Source: Prosapia bicincta (lineage: Eukaryota > Arthropoda > Insecta > Hemiptera > Cercopidae). Taken from it: a stretch of 64,000 nt of DNA. Under the pieces are notes generated by a model. It did no database searches. It was given only the letters and a program-made list of their open reading frames with translations, and was not told the origin of the DNA. This document shows, one piece after another, positions 33,963 to 45,911 of this stretch (within the stretch, counting starts at the first letter, position 1; the number at the start of each line of letters is the position of its first letter). Location of the stretch: positions 85,065,542 through 85,129,541 of the forward strand of contig JBAIZL010000003.1 of the NCBI GenBank assembly GCA_036971475.1, written 5' to 3'. The translations under genes and the position numbers were made by a program.

Positions 33963-35770
33963 TTGGTCGTGTCTCTAAATCAATTACCTTGGTCGTGCCT
34001 CTAAATCAATTACCTTGGTCGTGCCTCTAAATCAATTATCTTGGCCGTGCCTCTAACTCAATTACCTTGGTCGTGCCTCTAAATCAGTTACCTTGGTCGT
34101 GCCTCTAACTCAATTAACTTCGTCGTGGATCCAACACAATTACCTAGTTCGTGCCTCTAACTCAATTATCTTGGTCGTTCTTCTAAATCATTTACCTTGG
34201 TAGTGCCTCTAACTCAATTAATTTGGTCGTGGCTCTAACACAATTACCTAGGTCGTGCCTCTAACTCAATTATCTTGGTCGTGCCTCTAACTCAATTACC
34301 TTGGTCGTGCCTCTGACGCAAATACCTTGGTTGTGCCTCTAACTCAATTATCTTGGTCGTGCCTCTAACTCAATTACCTTGGTCGTGCCTCTAACTCAAT
34401 TATCTTGGTCGTGCCTCTAAATCAATTACCTTGGTCGTGCCTCTGACTCAATTATCTTGGTCGTGCCTCTAACTCAATTACCTTGGTTGTGCCTCTAAAT
34501 CAGTTACCTTGGTCGTGCCTCTAACTCAATTAACTTGGTCGTGGCTCTAACTCAATTATCTTGGTCGTGCCTCTAAATCAATTACCTTGGTCGTGTCTCT
34601 GACTCAATTACCTTGGTCGTGCCTCTAAATCAGTTACCTTGGTCGTGCCTCTAACTCAATTAACTTGGTCGTGGCTCTAACACAATTGCCTAGGTCGTGC
34701 CTCTAACTCAATTAACTTGGTCGTGGCTCTAACACAATTGCCTAGGTCGTGCCTCTAACTCAATTACCTTGGTCGTGCCTCTAAATCAGTTACCTTGGTC
34801 GTGCCTCTAACTCAATTATCTTGGTCGTGCCTCTAAATCAATTACCTTGGTCGTGCCTCTGACTCAAATACATTGGTCGTGCCTCTAACTCAATTATCTT
34901 GGTCGTGCCTCTAACTCAATTACCTTGGTCGTGCCTCTAAATCAGTTACCTTGGTAGTGCCTCTAACTCAATTAACTTGGTCGTGGCTCTAACACAATTA
35001 CCTAGGTCGTGCCTCTAACTCAATTACCTTGGTCGTGCCTCTAAATCAGTTGCCTTGGTAGTGCCTCAAACTCAATTACCTTGGTCGTGGCTCTAACACA
35101 ATTACCTAGGTCGTGCCTCTAACTCAATTACCTTGGTCGTGCCTCTAAATCATTTACCTTGGTAGTGCCTCTAACTCAATTACCTTGGTCGTTCCTCTAA
35201 CTCAAATACCTTGGTCGTGCCTCTAACTCAATTACCTTGGTCGTGCCTCTAACTCAATTACCTTGGTTGTTCCTCTAAATGATTTACCTTGGTAGTGCCT
35301 CTAAATCAATTACCTTGGCCGTGCCTCTAACTCAATTACTTTGGTAGTGCCTCTAACTCAATTACCCTGGTCGTGCCCTTAACTCAATTACCTTGGTAGT
35401 GCCTCTAACTCAATTACGCTGGTCGTGCCCTTAACTCATTTACCTTGGCAGTGCCTCTAACTCATTTACCCTGGTCGTGCCTCTAAATCATTTACCTTGG
35501 TAGTGCCTCTAACTCATTTACCCTGGTTGTGCCCTTAACTCAATTACCTTGGTAGTGCCTCTAACTCAATTACCCTGGTCGTGCCCTTAACTCAATTACC
35601 TTGGTAGTACCTCTAAATCAATTACCTTGGCCGTGCCTCTAACTCAATTACCTTGGTTGTGCCTCTAACTCATTTACCTTGGTAGTGCCTCTAACTCAAT
35701 AACCTTGGTCGTGCCTCTAACTCAATTATCTTGGTCGTGCCTCTAAATCATTTACCTTGGTAGTGCCTCT
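33963..35770. repeat. 26-bp minisatellite, about 70 copies
   Basis: Unit TTGGTCGTGCCTCTAACTCA + ATTACC. Common variants are AAATCA for AACTCA, TATC or TAAC for TACC, GTAGTG for GTCGTG, and GGCTCTAACACAATTACCTAG. Units carrying the same variants recur in multi-unit blocks. The right third is enriched in GGTAGTG and CCCTTAACTC forms. It abuts the duplicated exon-like segments at 35776. Confidence 0.97.
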
Positions 35771-35775
35771 AAAGA

Positions 35776-36056
35776 ATTGAATACCGTTATATCATAAAGG
35801 TGGTTATTGCACCCAGCTCTAGTGTGCATCAACAACTGGATTACCAAAGTTTTCAGAGTAAAGTACACATAAGTACCATGAATACGAAGTAGCACATTCG
35901 GGATAGAGACCCTTACAGAGGACTTAAAAAGGCCAGAGACCATAGACCATTTCAAGGTTTGTCTAGGCTTCATGAAGATCAACCCCAACATGTTAACGTT
36001 GAGGCTATTCAGTAAGCTAAAGTTGAAACGAAGGAATCTAAAGAACCTGGTTTAGT
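35776..36056 (-). other. Exon-like segment, copy 1 of a tandem duplication
   Basis: On the minus strand, after an AG at 36006-36005, the frame reads LNVNMLGLIFMKPR, then VRVSIPNVLLRIHGTYVYFT, and continues open for about 75 residues. It is the diverged partner of 36061-36355: the AG boundary, NVNM, FMKPR and SVRVSIPNV..LRIHGT are shared. The C-terminal part is out of frame relative to the partner, and its donor site is weak (AGCTGG|GTGCAA). Probably a decayed copy. I do not recognise the protein family. Confidence 0.3.
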
Positions 36057-36060
36057 TGTC

Positions 36061-36355
36061 TTAGTGCACTTGCTATAGATGACATTGAAAAGTTTAATTT
36101 ACCAGCCCTAGCGCTCTGTTAGCGAGATCGACATCCGTATTATTCAACGATTCCAGAGTAAAGTACACAGAAGTACCGTGAATACGTAGTGGCACATTCG
36201 GGATAGAGACCCGCACAGATGTCTTAGAGGGGACAGAGATGTACAAACCATTCCAAGTTAGTCTAGGCTTCATGAAGATCGACTCCACCATGTTAACGTT
36301 GAGGCTGTAGGCGAAGGCTGAAACGAAGGAATCTATACGACCTGGTTTAAAGCGT
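36061..36355 (-). other. Exon-like segment, copy 2 of a tandem duplication
   Basis: The minus strand has a plausible acceptor (CGCCTACAG|CC at 36305/36304), a 202-bp open segment LNVNMVESIFMKPRLTWNGL ... SVRVSIPNVPLRIHGTS ... RALGL, and a plausible donor (GGGCTG|GTAAAT, exon end 36103). Similarity to copy 1 extends about 50 bp beyond the acceptor into the presumed intron (AAACGAAGGAATCTA), so the genomic unit, not a cDNA, was duplicated. Conservation is strongest in the SVRVSIPNV..LRIHGT core. It could be a pair of alternative or paralogous exons, or an element fragment. Function unknown. Confidence 0.35.
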
Positions 36356-37079
36356 TTAAATGACTAAAAACCTCTTTAGAATTGTATTCGTTTCGATAAC
36401 CAGGTTGTACTCAATAAACCATTATAACTACACGATGATAATTCAAAACATAAAATATTTAAATTAAATATCTTTAACAGAGTCTGAAAGTCCTGTGTTA
36501 ACACATTGAAAACACCCTGTTGGATAAAATTTAATCCGCTTTCTCGACGCACTCAAACGGTGTTCTGGAGTTTCCACTCCCTCCGACGTCTAATTAGCCT
36601 GTGTATGACGCCTATGCAGTCTAGACGACTCTCGAACTATTCTTATTAGCCAGTTCTCTTTTCCTTCTTTTCGATAGTTATAGGTTATCCAGATGCTAAC
36701 ACACAAAATTTTACCTGACGATGTAGTAAGTCCTCAGGAACATTGGAAAAATAATAAAACTTAATGACTCCACAAAAATGAAAAATTGCGGGAGCGTGTC
36801 GTGTGCTTGGTTCGTTGTAGTGTGTAATGGCATGTAAATATTTTGTTGTACAATTACCTCCCCTACTATGTTGAATATTATAGTAGGAGTTTCATGTTTG
36901 TTGAATGTTTCCCGACTACTATTTTGAAAAAAATGATGCTGGAAAAAAAGTATTTCAGTGTTGGACTATCGATAAAAAATAATGTAATTTTCTAAAACTA
37001 ATTAAATTTTTATTGTTTATGGGTAGAATTTTATTGTTAGTAGAAATTATAATTTGGGTTAAAAAATAATGTAACTTCT
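36356..37079. other. Unassigned sequence
   Basis: A GC-richer patch at 36530-36650 is followed by AT-rich DNA. No gene recognised. Confidence 0.35.
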
Positions 37080-37660
37080 TAAAATTAACGGGAGGGGATT
37101 GTATTTTTAAAAAAGACTCATATTTTCGAGATGTAGAGCATATCCCTAACAGGGGATCATATAGCCTACCTAAAAAATTGTCATATTCCGAAAAAGTAAA
37201 TTGTATTTCTGAAAAGAGGACTATATTTCTGAAAGGGAGATTTGTATTTCTGAGAAGGGGATCATATTCCTGAAAGGGAGATGACATTCCTAAAAGGGGA
37301 TCTATAGTCTGCATAAAAAATTTTCATATTCTTAAAAGGTAGATCGTATTTCTTAAAAGGGGATCATAATTTCTTAAAAGGGGATCATAATTTCTTAAAA
37401 GGGGATCATATTCCTAAAAGGGAGATAACATCCCTTAAATGGCATCATATCCATAAAAAGGAATAAATTAATAAACGTGGATCTTATTCCATAAAAGATG
37501 ATCGTATTTACTGAAGGGGGGGGGTCATATTCTAAAAGAGAAAATATTCCTGAAATAGGGACCCATGTCTAAAAGAAATATCATATTCCTATAAACATGA
37601 TCATATTTCTAAAACGGGAATCATATTCCTAAAAATGAGTTAATATCCTAAAAAGTGTGT
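37080..37660. repeat. Degenerate ~20-bp minisatellite
   Basis: Variants of TTCCTAAAAGGGGATCATA recur every 18-24 bp, with poor conservation except for three near-identical units at 37350-37410. The 119-residue minus-strand frame at 36955-37314 derives partly from this array. Confidence 0.8.
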
Positions 37661-38535
37661 AAATATGTATCTACAATTATTTTTGAAAATACGCCAAAAC
37701 AGCCCTCTCTTTACTATGGTAAAGGACATAATGTAAAAAAAGCAATTGATCTACAATTTTGAAACATTCCACTTTTAAACGTTATTGTAATTTATTCGGT
37801 GTCAAAAGGAGCGACGCCTAAAGGTGTTTGCGTAAAACGTTATTAATATTATTTTTGTGTACCGGTCTGTTTGAATAATAATTATAATTACTGAACGCAC
37901 ACTCGGCTTTTATTTTGTATGACGTTTCTGATTGCATTTTTACCAGGGTTTGAACCAAATTAGCTCAACGTTTGTCCATAATTAATACACATTGTGTGCA
38001 GATAGCAAATCGCTAAACAGGATGCGGTTTACAGTTAAACGCTGTGCTTCGGAATGGATATTTTAGAAACAACTTCCGCTACGTGTTATCACGGAATTAC
38101 ACGGACTGTTTACTCACTAATACATAGATTTTGATTTCGTTCTGTGTAGACGTATTTGCGAACAGAGTGACCTCTGATTGTTCATTTGCTTTCTTTTAAT
38201 CCTATTAAAAATGTGCAGATTTGTTGGTCTTGTATTGAGCAGCACTAGCAACGTTTGAACGGTGTTTATTTCCCGAGATCCATAACAATAATGATAACTT
38301 TCACAGATAGCCTAATCCTATTGTACAGTACTGCGTCATCTTTTGTTTTAAACATATTCCGAAATCTGTATAATAATTTACATGAACTTTATGTTGTTTA
38401 TTGTTTATCTCCGTTATTTCACTTTATTTTGCCCAGAGAAAACAAACATCAAGGTTATTTTTCATTTATTACAATCAATGGGGGGATCAGCACCACGCCT
38501 CCAGTACCGTATCAATCGCAAAGCAAGACAAGACT
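37661..38535. other. Unassigned AT-rich sequence
   Basis: No gene or repeat recognised. The 94-residue frame at 38255-38539 lacks motifs. Confidence 0.35.
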
Positions 38536-38537
38536 GT

Positions 38538-39935
38538 AGGACACCATGAGCAGGCAACCAGCATCATGTCTCCAGTGTGGTAACAGCCACAGGGGGACAC
38601 GATTATGTAAAGCACCATCCTTCAGTGTGGAATGAACTTCAGGGGGGCATGATCCTGTAGGGTACCATGAGCAGGCAACCAGCATCATGACTCCAGTGCG
38701 GTAAGAACTACAGAGGGACACGATACTGTAGAACACCACGCGTAGGGCAACAGCATTATGCCACCAGTGTGATACCAGCCACAGGGGGACACGATCATTT
38801 AGGGCAACATTCCTTCAGTGTGGCAAGAACTTCAGGGGACACGATCCTGTAGGGCACCATGAGCAGGCAACCAGCATCATGCCTCCAGTGCGGTAAGAAC
38901 TACAGAGGGACACGATCCTGTAGAACACCACGCGTAGGGCAACAGCATTATGCCACCAGTGTGATACCAGCCACAGGGGGACACGATCATTTAGGGCAAC
39001 ATTCCTTCAGTGTGGCAAGAACTTCAGGGGACACGATCCTGTAGGGCACCATGAGCAGGCAACCAGCATCATGCCTCCAGTGCGGTAAGAACTTCAGGGG
39101 ACACGATCCTGTAGGGTACCATGAGCAGGCAACCAGCATCATGACTCCAGTGCGGTAAGAACTACAGAGGGACACGATACTGTAGAACACCACGCGTAGG
39201 GCAACAGCATTATGCCACCAGTGTGATACCAGCCACAGGGGGACACGATCATTTAGGGCAACATTCCTTCAGTGTGGCAAGAACTTCAGGGGACACGATC
39301 CTGTAGGGCACCATGAGCAGGCAACCAGCATCATGCCTCCAGTTCGGTAAGAACTACAGAGGGACACGATCCTGTAGGGCACCATGAGCAGGCAACCAGC
39401 ATCATGCCTCCAGTTCGGTAAGAACTACAGAGGGACACGATACTGTAGAATACCACGCGTAGGGCAACATCATTATGCCCCCAGTGTGATAACAGCCACA
39501 GGGGGACACGATCATTTAGGGCAACGTTCCTTCAGTGTGGCAAGAACTTCAGGGGACACGATCCTGTAGGGTACCGTGAGCAGACAACCAGCATCATGCC
39601 TCCATTTTGGTAACAGCCACAGGGGGGCATGATGATGTAGGGTACCATGAGCAGGAAACCAGTATCATGCCTCCAGTGTGGTAGAACTACAGGAGGACAC
39701 TATCCTGTAGGGCACCAGGAGTAGGCGATCATCACCCTCCAGTGCCGTAACAATCGCAGGGATACATGATCCTGTAGGAAAATGAGCAGGCAATCAGCAT
39801 CATGCCTCCAGTGTGGTAGAACTACAGGGGGATACTATCTTGTAGGGCACCAGGAGTAGGCGATCATCACACCTCCAGTGCCGTAACAATCGCAGGGATA
39901 CACGATCCTGTAGGAATTGGGTATGCAATCAGCAT
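38538..39935. repeat. Three-part 192-bp higher-order minisatellite
   Basis: Monomers of about 64 bp, each with GG(G)ACACGAT and a CC(A/T)CCAGT or CCTTCAGT core, are arranged in a fixed order of three types. The anchor GCATCATG recurs at 38682, 38874 and 39066, exactly 192 bp apart. Outer parts (before 38650, after 39560) deviate in order and length. Since 192 is divisible by three, a recurring frame spells SCLQCGKNYRGT, which superficially recalls a zinc finger but lacks the histidines. No coding role claimed. Confidence 0.93.
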
Positions 39936-40654
39936 CACGCTCCTTCGAACCGACGAAATAAAGTAAACATTTTGCTAAATATATGTTTATAGTGAAGGAA
40001 AATACTTTGCGCGATCGAAATATACTCTTCCGAAATTATAATATTCAATGGTTTTCTAAAAAATAAGGGGGCATATTTGGAATATACTTGTACATAGTTT
40101 TTGCTGTCTCTTATGTTTTTAGCCCAAAGTAAAACGATTAGTATCTTACTTCATGGTATCGTCTGGTTTTATCCTAGAATATAAAGTATAGTACTTCATT
40201 CGTGTTTTTCATGATTTTATGTCAGAGTAGACAGATTTTGTACTTTATTGGAGTATGTTTTCGGAGCATGATCAGCTCAACATAGGGTGTAATGGGGATG
40301 TGTTGTTGCTTTACACCACCCGTCTGCCACTTGTCTCAGAAAAGAAGAGCAATTATATAATCTTTCTGGTTGTTATCACAGACCCTTCCTTACAGTGTTT
40401 ATGCAACCCAACAATACGAAGTGCATATCTGATCACCCGTCTTACAGTCACGAGCTATGGAATGGCTGCAGAGTGACTTCCATCTTTTTTTAACTGATAC
40501 ACTAGCTAGAAAAAGCAGCGCTTACACGCTAAAGAGCTGCGAGAAATCGTCGCAACATTTAAATCAATTAATGGCAACATATAATGAAAAGGGTATTGCT
40601 TCAATATACAAGTGCATCAAACGCCATTTGATAGTGTCATGAATATGGATATTT
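39936..40654. other. Unassigned AT-rich sequence
   Basis: Frames at 40255-40642 (73 and 61 residues) have no recognisable motif. Confidence 0.35.
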
Positions 40655-41095
40655 TTCAAGGAAAAGTGTTAATATTTTTACAGTGAAATAAAAATAAATT
40701 CTTTTTCTGAATTTATAAATAGAATATGTATAAGCTTAATGTATAAGCAAATGAATAATGCAATTAAATGTACATAATTTGCAATATTTCTGCACTTATA
40801 ATTTACAAGGGAAATTTTCCTCTCTGATAGACCAAAAATAAGACAAGTGAATATGAAAGACTATTGTAATAGCCACAGTTGAGTAAATTATGGATATTTA
40901 TTTACTTAACTGTAAGTATTATACTAGCATATTCACTTGTCTTATTTTTGGTCTATCAGAGAGGAAAAACATCGCTTGTAACTCCTAAGTGTAGACATAT
41001 TTCAAATTACGTACATTTAATTATAAACCCATGTGCATATTGTATTTATAAATCAACAGAGATATTTGACTGTAAAAATATTAACACTTTTCCTT
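40655..41095. repeat. Imperfect palindrome, about 220-bp arms
   Basis: The inner arms are near-perfect: CTCTCTGATAGACCAAAAAT (around 40821) matches inversely the segment near 40970, followed by AAGACAAGTGAATATG. The outer arms (GGAAAAGTGTTAATATTTTT near 40660 and its inverse near 41090) match with gaps. The dyad lies near 40890. The 72-residue frame at 40879-41097 is within one arm. It is a foldback element or two element ends head to head; family unknown. Confidence 0.85.
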
Positions 41096-41884
41096 AGCCT
41101 TGTTTCAAAAGACGTGCATTTGGTTTTCCGTTTTTACGTAAAATATTGCTTATATGGATTTAGAACCGTTCAGTGAGAAGCAGTGCCAAGATTCGTAATC
41201 CGTCGGTTTGGAGGGCATTATCGACCTTACCCGCCGCTCAGAAAGTCGACCTCTTGGAATTATGACCGCCCTGCAGAGTCTAGAAAAGTTGGCAGCTGTT
41301 CCCGCGACTGTCGGAATTCTATTTAAAATAGAAAGTAAACTTTTGTTAAAAAGGATATTAAACTGTATCTTGTTTCAAAGATAATAAGCTCTCTTGAAAT
41401 TCCCTAATATTGTATTGAAGCCAAAATAAAATATATAGTACATTTTAGTATCTGTATAAAATATACGATATACTATTTTCTGTTAGTATACTTGTTCGAG
41501 TATGGACCAGTTCGAGATATGTCGGAATGGCGTTGGCATGTACTCTATAGGTCTTGCTGAGCCCTAGAGCCAAAGACTACAGGTGTGTAGCAAGATGACT
41601 CGCGTAGCGTTGTACAATGCGAGTACGTTACAAAAAGACTGTATCAGAAATATTTCAATCATAACCCTAGTACTTTTAGAAATCTCATGGTCGTCGGTCA
41701 GGTTATACCTGACGACCTTTACTTGCTACCACTTCCGATAAAGAATAAACTCTCTCCAATTTGTGACCGCCCTGTAACTGATAGTGTCCGGATACTCGTC
41801 TAACGGAAATTTCTTCTTAAATAAAAATTGGAACATATCATCCCACGTTTTGGGGTGGCGGCATGAGTCAGGTTTGATAATGGT
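41096..41884. other. Unassigned sequence
   Basis: A GC-richer part at 41170-41320 and 41500-41720 shows no gene. Nothing recognised. Confidence 0.35.
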
Positions 41885-42089
41885 TTCCAAATATTTCTAG
41901 CAGATACTTCGTCCCACCTAAGGGAAGGAGTGTAGGGAAGTTCAGATATAAGATCCAAATATTTCTAGACAGACACTTTGTCCCATCTAAGGAAAGTGGT
42001 GTAGGGAAGCTCAGATATAATATCCAAATATTTCCAGACAGACACTTCGTCCCGCCTAAAGGAAGGGGTGTAGAAAAGTACATATATAG
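41885..42089. repeat. 69-bp tandem repeat, three copies
   Basis: Units begin TCCAAATATTT at 41885, 41954 and 42023 and contain ACTT(C/T)GTCCC and GTGTAGGGAAG. The spacing of 69 keeps a minus-strand frame of 71 residues open; it shows no known motif. Confidence 0.92.
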
Positions 42090-42339
42090 GATAATTTGTT
42101 TGACCGTCCTTCTCTCATAATAATTTACAACGATTCATATCGAATAAGATTTTTTGTACTCATCAGATATACAGCGTTGTTTTTATTTTAATATTGCTAT
42201 CATAAAAATACATAAAATATAAGAAATAAATTTAAAATCCATTAAGGAAAAATGAAAGAGCCCAAGTTTTTATGTAATGTATATCTGAGATGAATAAAAT
42301 TAATTTTCTAATTGTAATTAATATGGCTTTGAAAAATAG

Positions 42340-42342
<3 letters not shown>

Positions 42343-42396
<54 letters not shown>
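42343..42396. repeat. (TA)n microsatellite at a PLE 3' end
   Basis: TA repeats begin where the minus-strand Penelope-like copy ends. The position suggests that they belong to the element's 3' terminus or target. Confidence 0.9.
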
Positions 42397-42401
<5 letters not shown>

Positions 42402-43175
42402 TAATAAATTAAAAATATTTCAAAAACAAGAATACTTTTAATGAATATATTTATTCAAAGCTTTTCGCCGATAAAATATTACCAGCATCTTCAGGAAAAT
42501 AATTATCTAATACAATATTTTTACAAAATTAAATAATATGTGCTACAAACGACCATATGTTTATAAGTGTTGCACTTTATGTAATTTTTTCTATAACATC
42601 AATGACCTTATAAATAGTTTTGGTGCCTTGATCTCACTTAAATTTGTTCATCAATTAATTTGTCTTTAACTATATACTTATAAATTTCCAATGTTTCAAA
42701 TATATTCATTTTAATCCTTTATTTAATTCTTGTATTAATTTCATATTTTCTATTTCCGGAAACTCATGTCCATTATTAATACAATGCGTAGCTAAATTGG
42801 ATTTGTATATGTTTGGTTTGATATAAGCGTTTAAGTGTTCCTTGTATCTTTCTTTTAATTTCTTTTTGTTTGTCCTACATATAATTTATTACAAGCTTGA
42901 CATTTTATATTAAATACTCCATTTCTTTCGTGCATATTATTTTGATTTTTGTTATTGTTTATTAAATGTTTAATTTTATTATCAGTTTTATATGTAATTT
43001 GTAAATTTGTTTCTTTAAATAATCTTGTAATATTATTTATTTCGTTACCAGTGAATGTAAAAGTCGACCAAATATTTTCTCTCTTATTAGGTACAAAGTT
43101 ATTTTCAAGTTTCTGTTTTCTTATTATGTTATTATTTAATTTATCTATCCATTTTCTAAACCAATTTGCTATGTA
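42397..43175 (-). mobile_element. Penelope-like element 3' part with GIY-YIG domain (frameshifted)
   Basis: The minus strand from 43175 reads WFRKWIDKLNNN, then FVPNKRENIWSTFTFTGNEI, NNMHERNGVFNIKCQACNKL and YVGQTKRN, the start of a GIY-YIG endonuclease. A one-base loss near 42862 and another near 42709 break the frame; beyond each the family pattern resumes in another phase (KERYKEHL, then FETLEIYKYIV). It is followed by a tail with GCCGATAAAATATTACC and a TA run. In PLEs the linker and nuclease follow the reverse transcriptase, which is missing here on this strand. It is of the same family as the palindrome at 23800-24065. Confidence 0.8.
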
Positions 43176-43189
43176 TATTATATTTTTCT

Positions 43190-43366
43190 CTTTTATTTAT
43201 ATTATCGGAAATATTTTTACAAAATATAGACATTGAAATAGATAAGATTATTAAAACATATGATCAAAATGGACACTGGTTTAGATACGTAGATGATGGA
43301 TTATACATATCAAATAATAATTTATTAACTATATTACAAGAAAACATATCACCATATTTAATATAA
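43190..43366 (+). pseudogene. Penelope-like reverse transcriptase fragment (YVDD motif)
   Basis: On the plus strand, opposite to its neighbour, the frame reads IDIEIDKIIKTYDQNGHWF then RYVDDGLYISNNN. WFRYVDD followed by a hydrophobic strand is the catalytic motif C of the RT. It stops at 43364-43366. Only about 55 residues remain. The junction with the minus-strand GIY-YIG part at about 43180 suggests that this is the inverted 5' portion of the same insertion. Confidence 0.75.
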
Positions 43367-43369
43367 TAT

Positions 43370-44820
43370 ATTGTAAACTAACTTTTTAAAAATAAGCCAC
43401 TTTTAGGTTTCTAAATAATTACTAATCATTTAAAAATTTAACATCACCTACATTTATTTATCTGTCATGAAATTATTACAAACTATACCAAATTACCGTA
43501 ATACGATGCAGTGATAAAGATTGATTGCTTAACTAATACTACAATTAATAAAAAGGTGGATTCTGGAGGCTTTATTGTTTTAATAGAATAAAGTTTAATA
43601 ATTACAGTGTTAATTTTCTCTTTCTCTGGGGTCGTTATTACAAGATCTTCTATAAGTTAGAAAGTGTTTAAAAAAACCAGAATAATTTTTATAATTACAA
43701 TGGATTTAAATTGGTTCTGAATTTACTAAGTTATACATTTCTATTGTCTAAATCTAATGTAAGAAAGATTGTACTTACGTTGAGTTCCTGGAATCCAGAC
43801 CGTTGCGTTAACTGCTTCACTGCACTTTTACACATGAATAACTTACTTCCCTAATTTCTTTACTATCTGCCTAATTCATTTACGTCGCACTTTTAAGTGT
43901 TTATACATAATTAACTAATAATTCCCTTCTAACAAATTTGTGAACAAATATACCCCTTTTCAAAACACTATTTACAACTTTGTCCCCCCGAAATACGTCT
44001 GCACTGCTCTGAATTTCCTTCATAATTTAGTTCTTTACCTAATGATTTTAGTTTTTAAGAACCAGCATAATATCCCTCTTACGTATTTCTGTTATCTCGG
44101 TGGCTTCCGCACAGCTTTTACAATTATTTTTCCAAACGGTACAGTGTGAATTACCCAGGTTATTTTGTTCACTTGAAATTTATCTTTCAATAGGTTTCCC
44201 ACGGCTGTACTGGTTTAAGTCTACCGCCGAATTAGAGCAATGGTTAAACCCTTGTTGTCGGTACTTTAGTAAACTATTCTTGGTCACTCCTTTCTTAATA
44301 TTTCTACAGATTATTATTATTTTCTATACTAACTAAAATTATACTATATGTCTCATACGTTTATGTTATAGAGTCCCAGAATTTTAAAATTAATTTTCTT
44401 TGATTCCTTGAATTTAAATTTTACAATATTTGCATACAATGATATCAAAGAACAATTTGTTTTCAAATTCTTGCACCCAATCTTAAGTTTACTAATACAT
44501 TTTATTTCTACTTTCATTAATACCTAAGTGTTCATGTCCTTGCGTCGACTTCACTTCTGATATCCTAAATCTCATTACAACTTATCAAATATTACATAAA
44601 TACAAAGTTACATCATACAAATTAATAATCTTTCTTTAATATTAACTTTGAAAGTTTACAATGCACACTACCCTTCTTCACTCAAAATTACAACCTTTTA
44701 CATCCAACTTTTCCTTTTATTCATTTTTGCATGCCTATATATTATTTTCCTTTAAACAATTATTTAATTAGTTAATATTGGTTTGTGATACTTTTTTAAC
44801 ATTCTACAATAAATTCTAAA
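43370..44820. other. Unassigned AT-rich sequence, possibly LTR-element derived
   Basis: It lies on the 3' side of a minus-strand Ty3-type integrase remnant, so an LTR could be expected here, but I could not identify LTR ends. Frames of 65-80 residues have no motif. Confidence 0.3.
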
Positions 44821-44821
44821 T

Positions 44822-45115
44822 ATTACCTTCAAAAGCAACACCATTTTATGATTGTGAGTTGATAACTACTATTTCCAAAACAAATTTTAATTGCAAATGG
44901 CCCGTCATAAATTTCAAAAATGTATTGTAATTTCACTCTGCCAAATTTGATGTATTTAGTTTGCTGACATGTCCTAAATCTCCAACTTGATAATTTATAG
45001 GCTGATGGTTTTGGTTAATCAGTCCGCACATCGTTCTTCTGTCTTGCTGCTGATCACTAATTGTAATTCTGCTTCACTAGCTAATTTAACTGATTTGCGC
45101 TTTCCTTAGGTTTGT
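44822..45115 (-). pseudogene. Ty3/gypsy-type integrase C-terminal fragment
   Basis: Two minus-strand frames together show the C-terminal module of an LTR-retrotransposon integrase: NYQVGDLGHVSK in one and, after a one-base shift, YIFEIYDGPFAIK in the other. YQVGDL followed about 25 residues later by (Y/W)xGP(Y/F) is the GPY/F arrangement typical of Ty3 integrases. There are stop codons upstream. The protease, RT and integrase core are absent. The copy is old and inactive. Confidence 0.6.
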
Positions 45116-45646
45116 TTGATTTGGTTTATTTTATTTATGTAATATCTGACAGTTTTATCTTGAATTCATTATTATTAATTTTTACATTGTTAATTTCTTG
45201 TCGTTGTTTTACTGTACACATCTTAGATTTCATTGACTTAATTCCTTGTCTAACTTGGAATAATAATTTTATAATTTCCAAATTTTTACTTCCCCTCCGG
45301 ATAGTTCATTAATCTTAAATACGGTTATGCATATGATTTGTTTTGGTTTTTCGTAGCACAAATCTTATTTCTGTAAATATCATATTTATTAAATTTATCA
45401 AATATTAAATGGCTCTAGTGAATAGCATTTACAAACAAATGGTCAAAGGTTTACAAAGTTGTCATATGCGAATATGTGTATGATGTGGTTGAACTTACGT
45501 GAAAGTCTTGTATAGAAAGTATAACTCAAAATGTCTACATTCAGGCTGCAGGCGAGGAACAGGAAGCGGAAATGACCTGTCTGACAATGGGTTTGTCAGG
45601 AATAGCACGTCATAGGTTTCTGACAGATATTGCCAAGTTAAGAAAA
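45116..45646. other. Unassigned AT-rich sequence
   Basis: May include more of the decayed LTR element upstream of the integrase tail, but no motif was read. Confidence 0.3.
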
Positions 45647-45877
45647 TTGAAAATTCTTGTACGTTTTATGCTTTATTGCCTAATGTTCCATAAGTACAAT
45701 AAACTTTGGAGTTTTAAAATTTATCGTTTAAATTAACGGAATACTGTATCCTTATATAAAATTGAAAATTCTTGTACGTTTTATGCTTTATTACCTAATG
45801 TTCCATTAAGTACAATAAACTTTGGAGTTTTACAATTTATCGTTTTAAATTAACGGAATACCTTATCCTTATATACT
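45647..45877. repeat. 114-bp tandem duplication
   Basis: ATTGAAAATTCTTGTACG begins both copies (45647 and 45761), which differ at only a few positions (GCC/ACC, ATAAG/ATTAAG). A recent tandem duplication, non-coding. Confidence 0.92.
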
Positions 45878-45911
45878 TAACGTCCGATAGGTACCAAATA
45901 CAACTAAATTA

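Noticed and set aside
38859..39569. Recurring SCLQCGKNYRGT resembling a C2H2 zinc finger
   Set aside because: The paired histidines and linker are missing, and the string comes from a 192-bp minisatellite.
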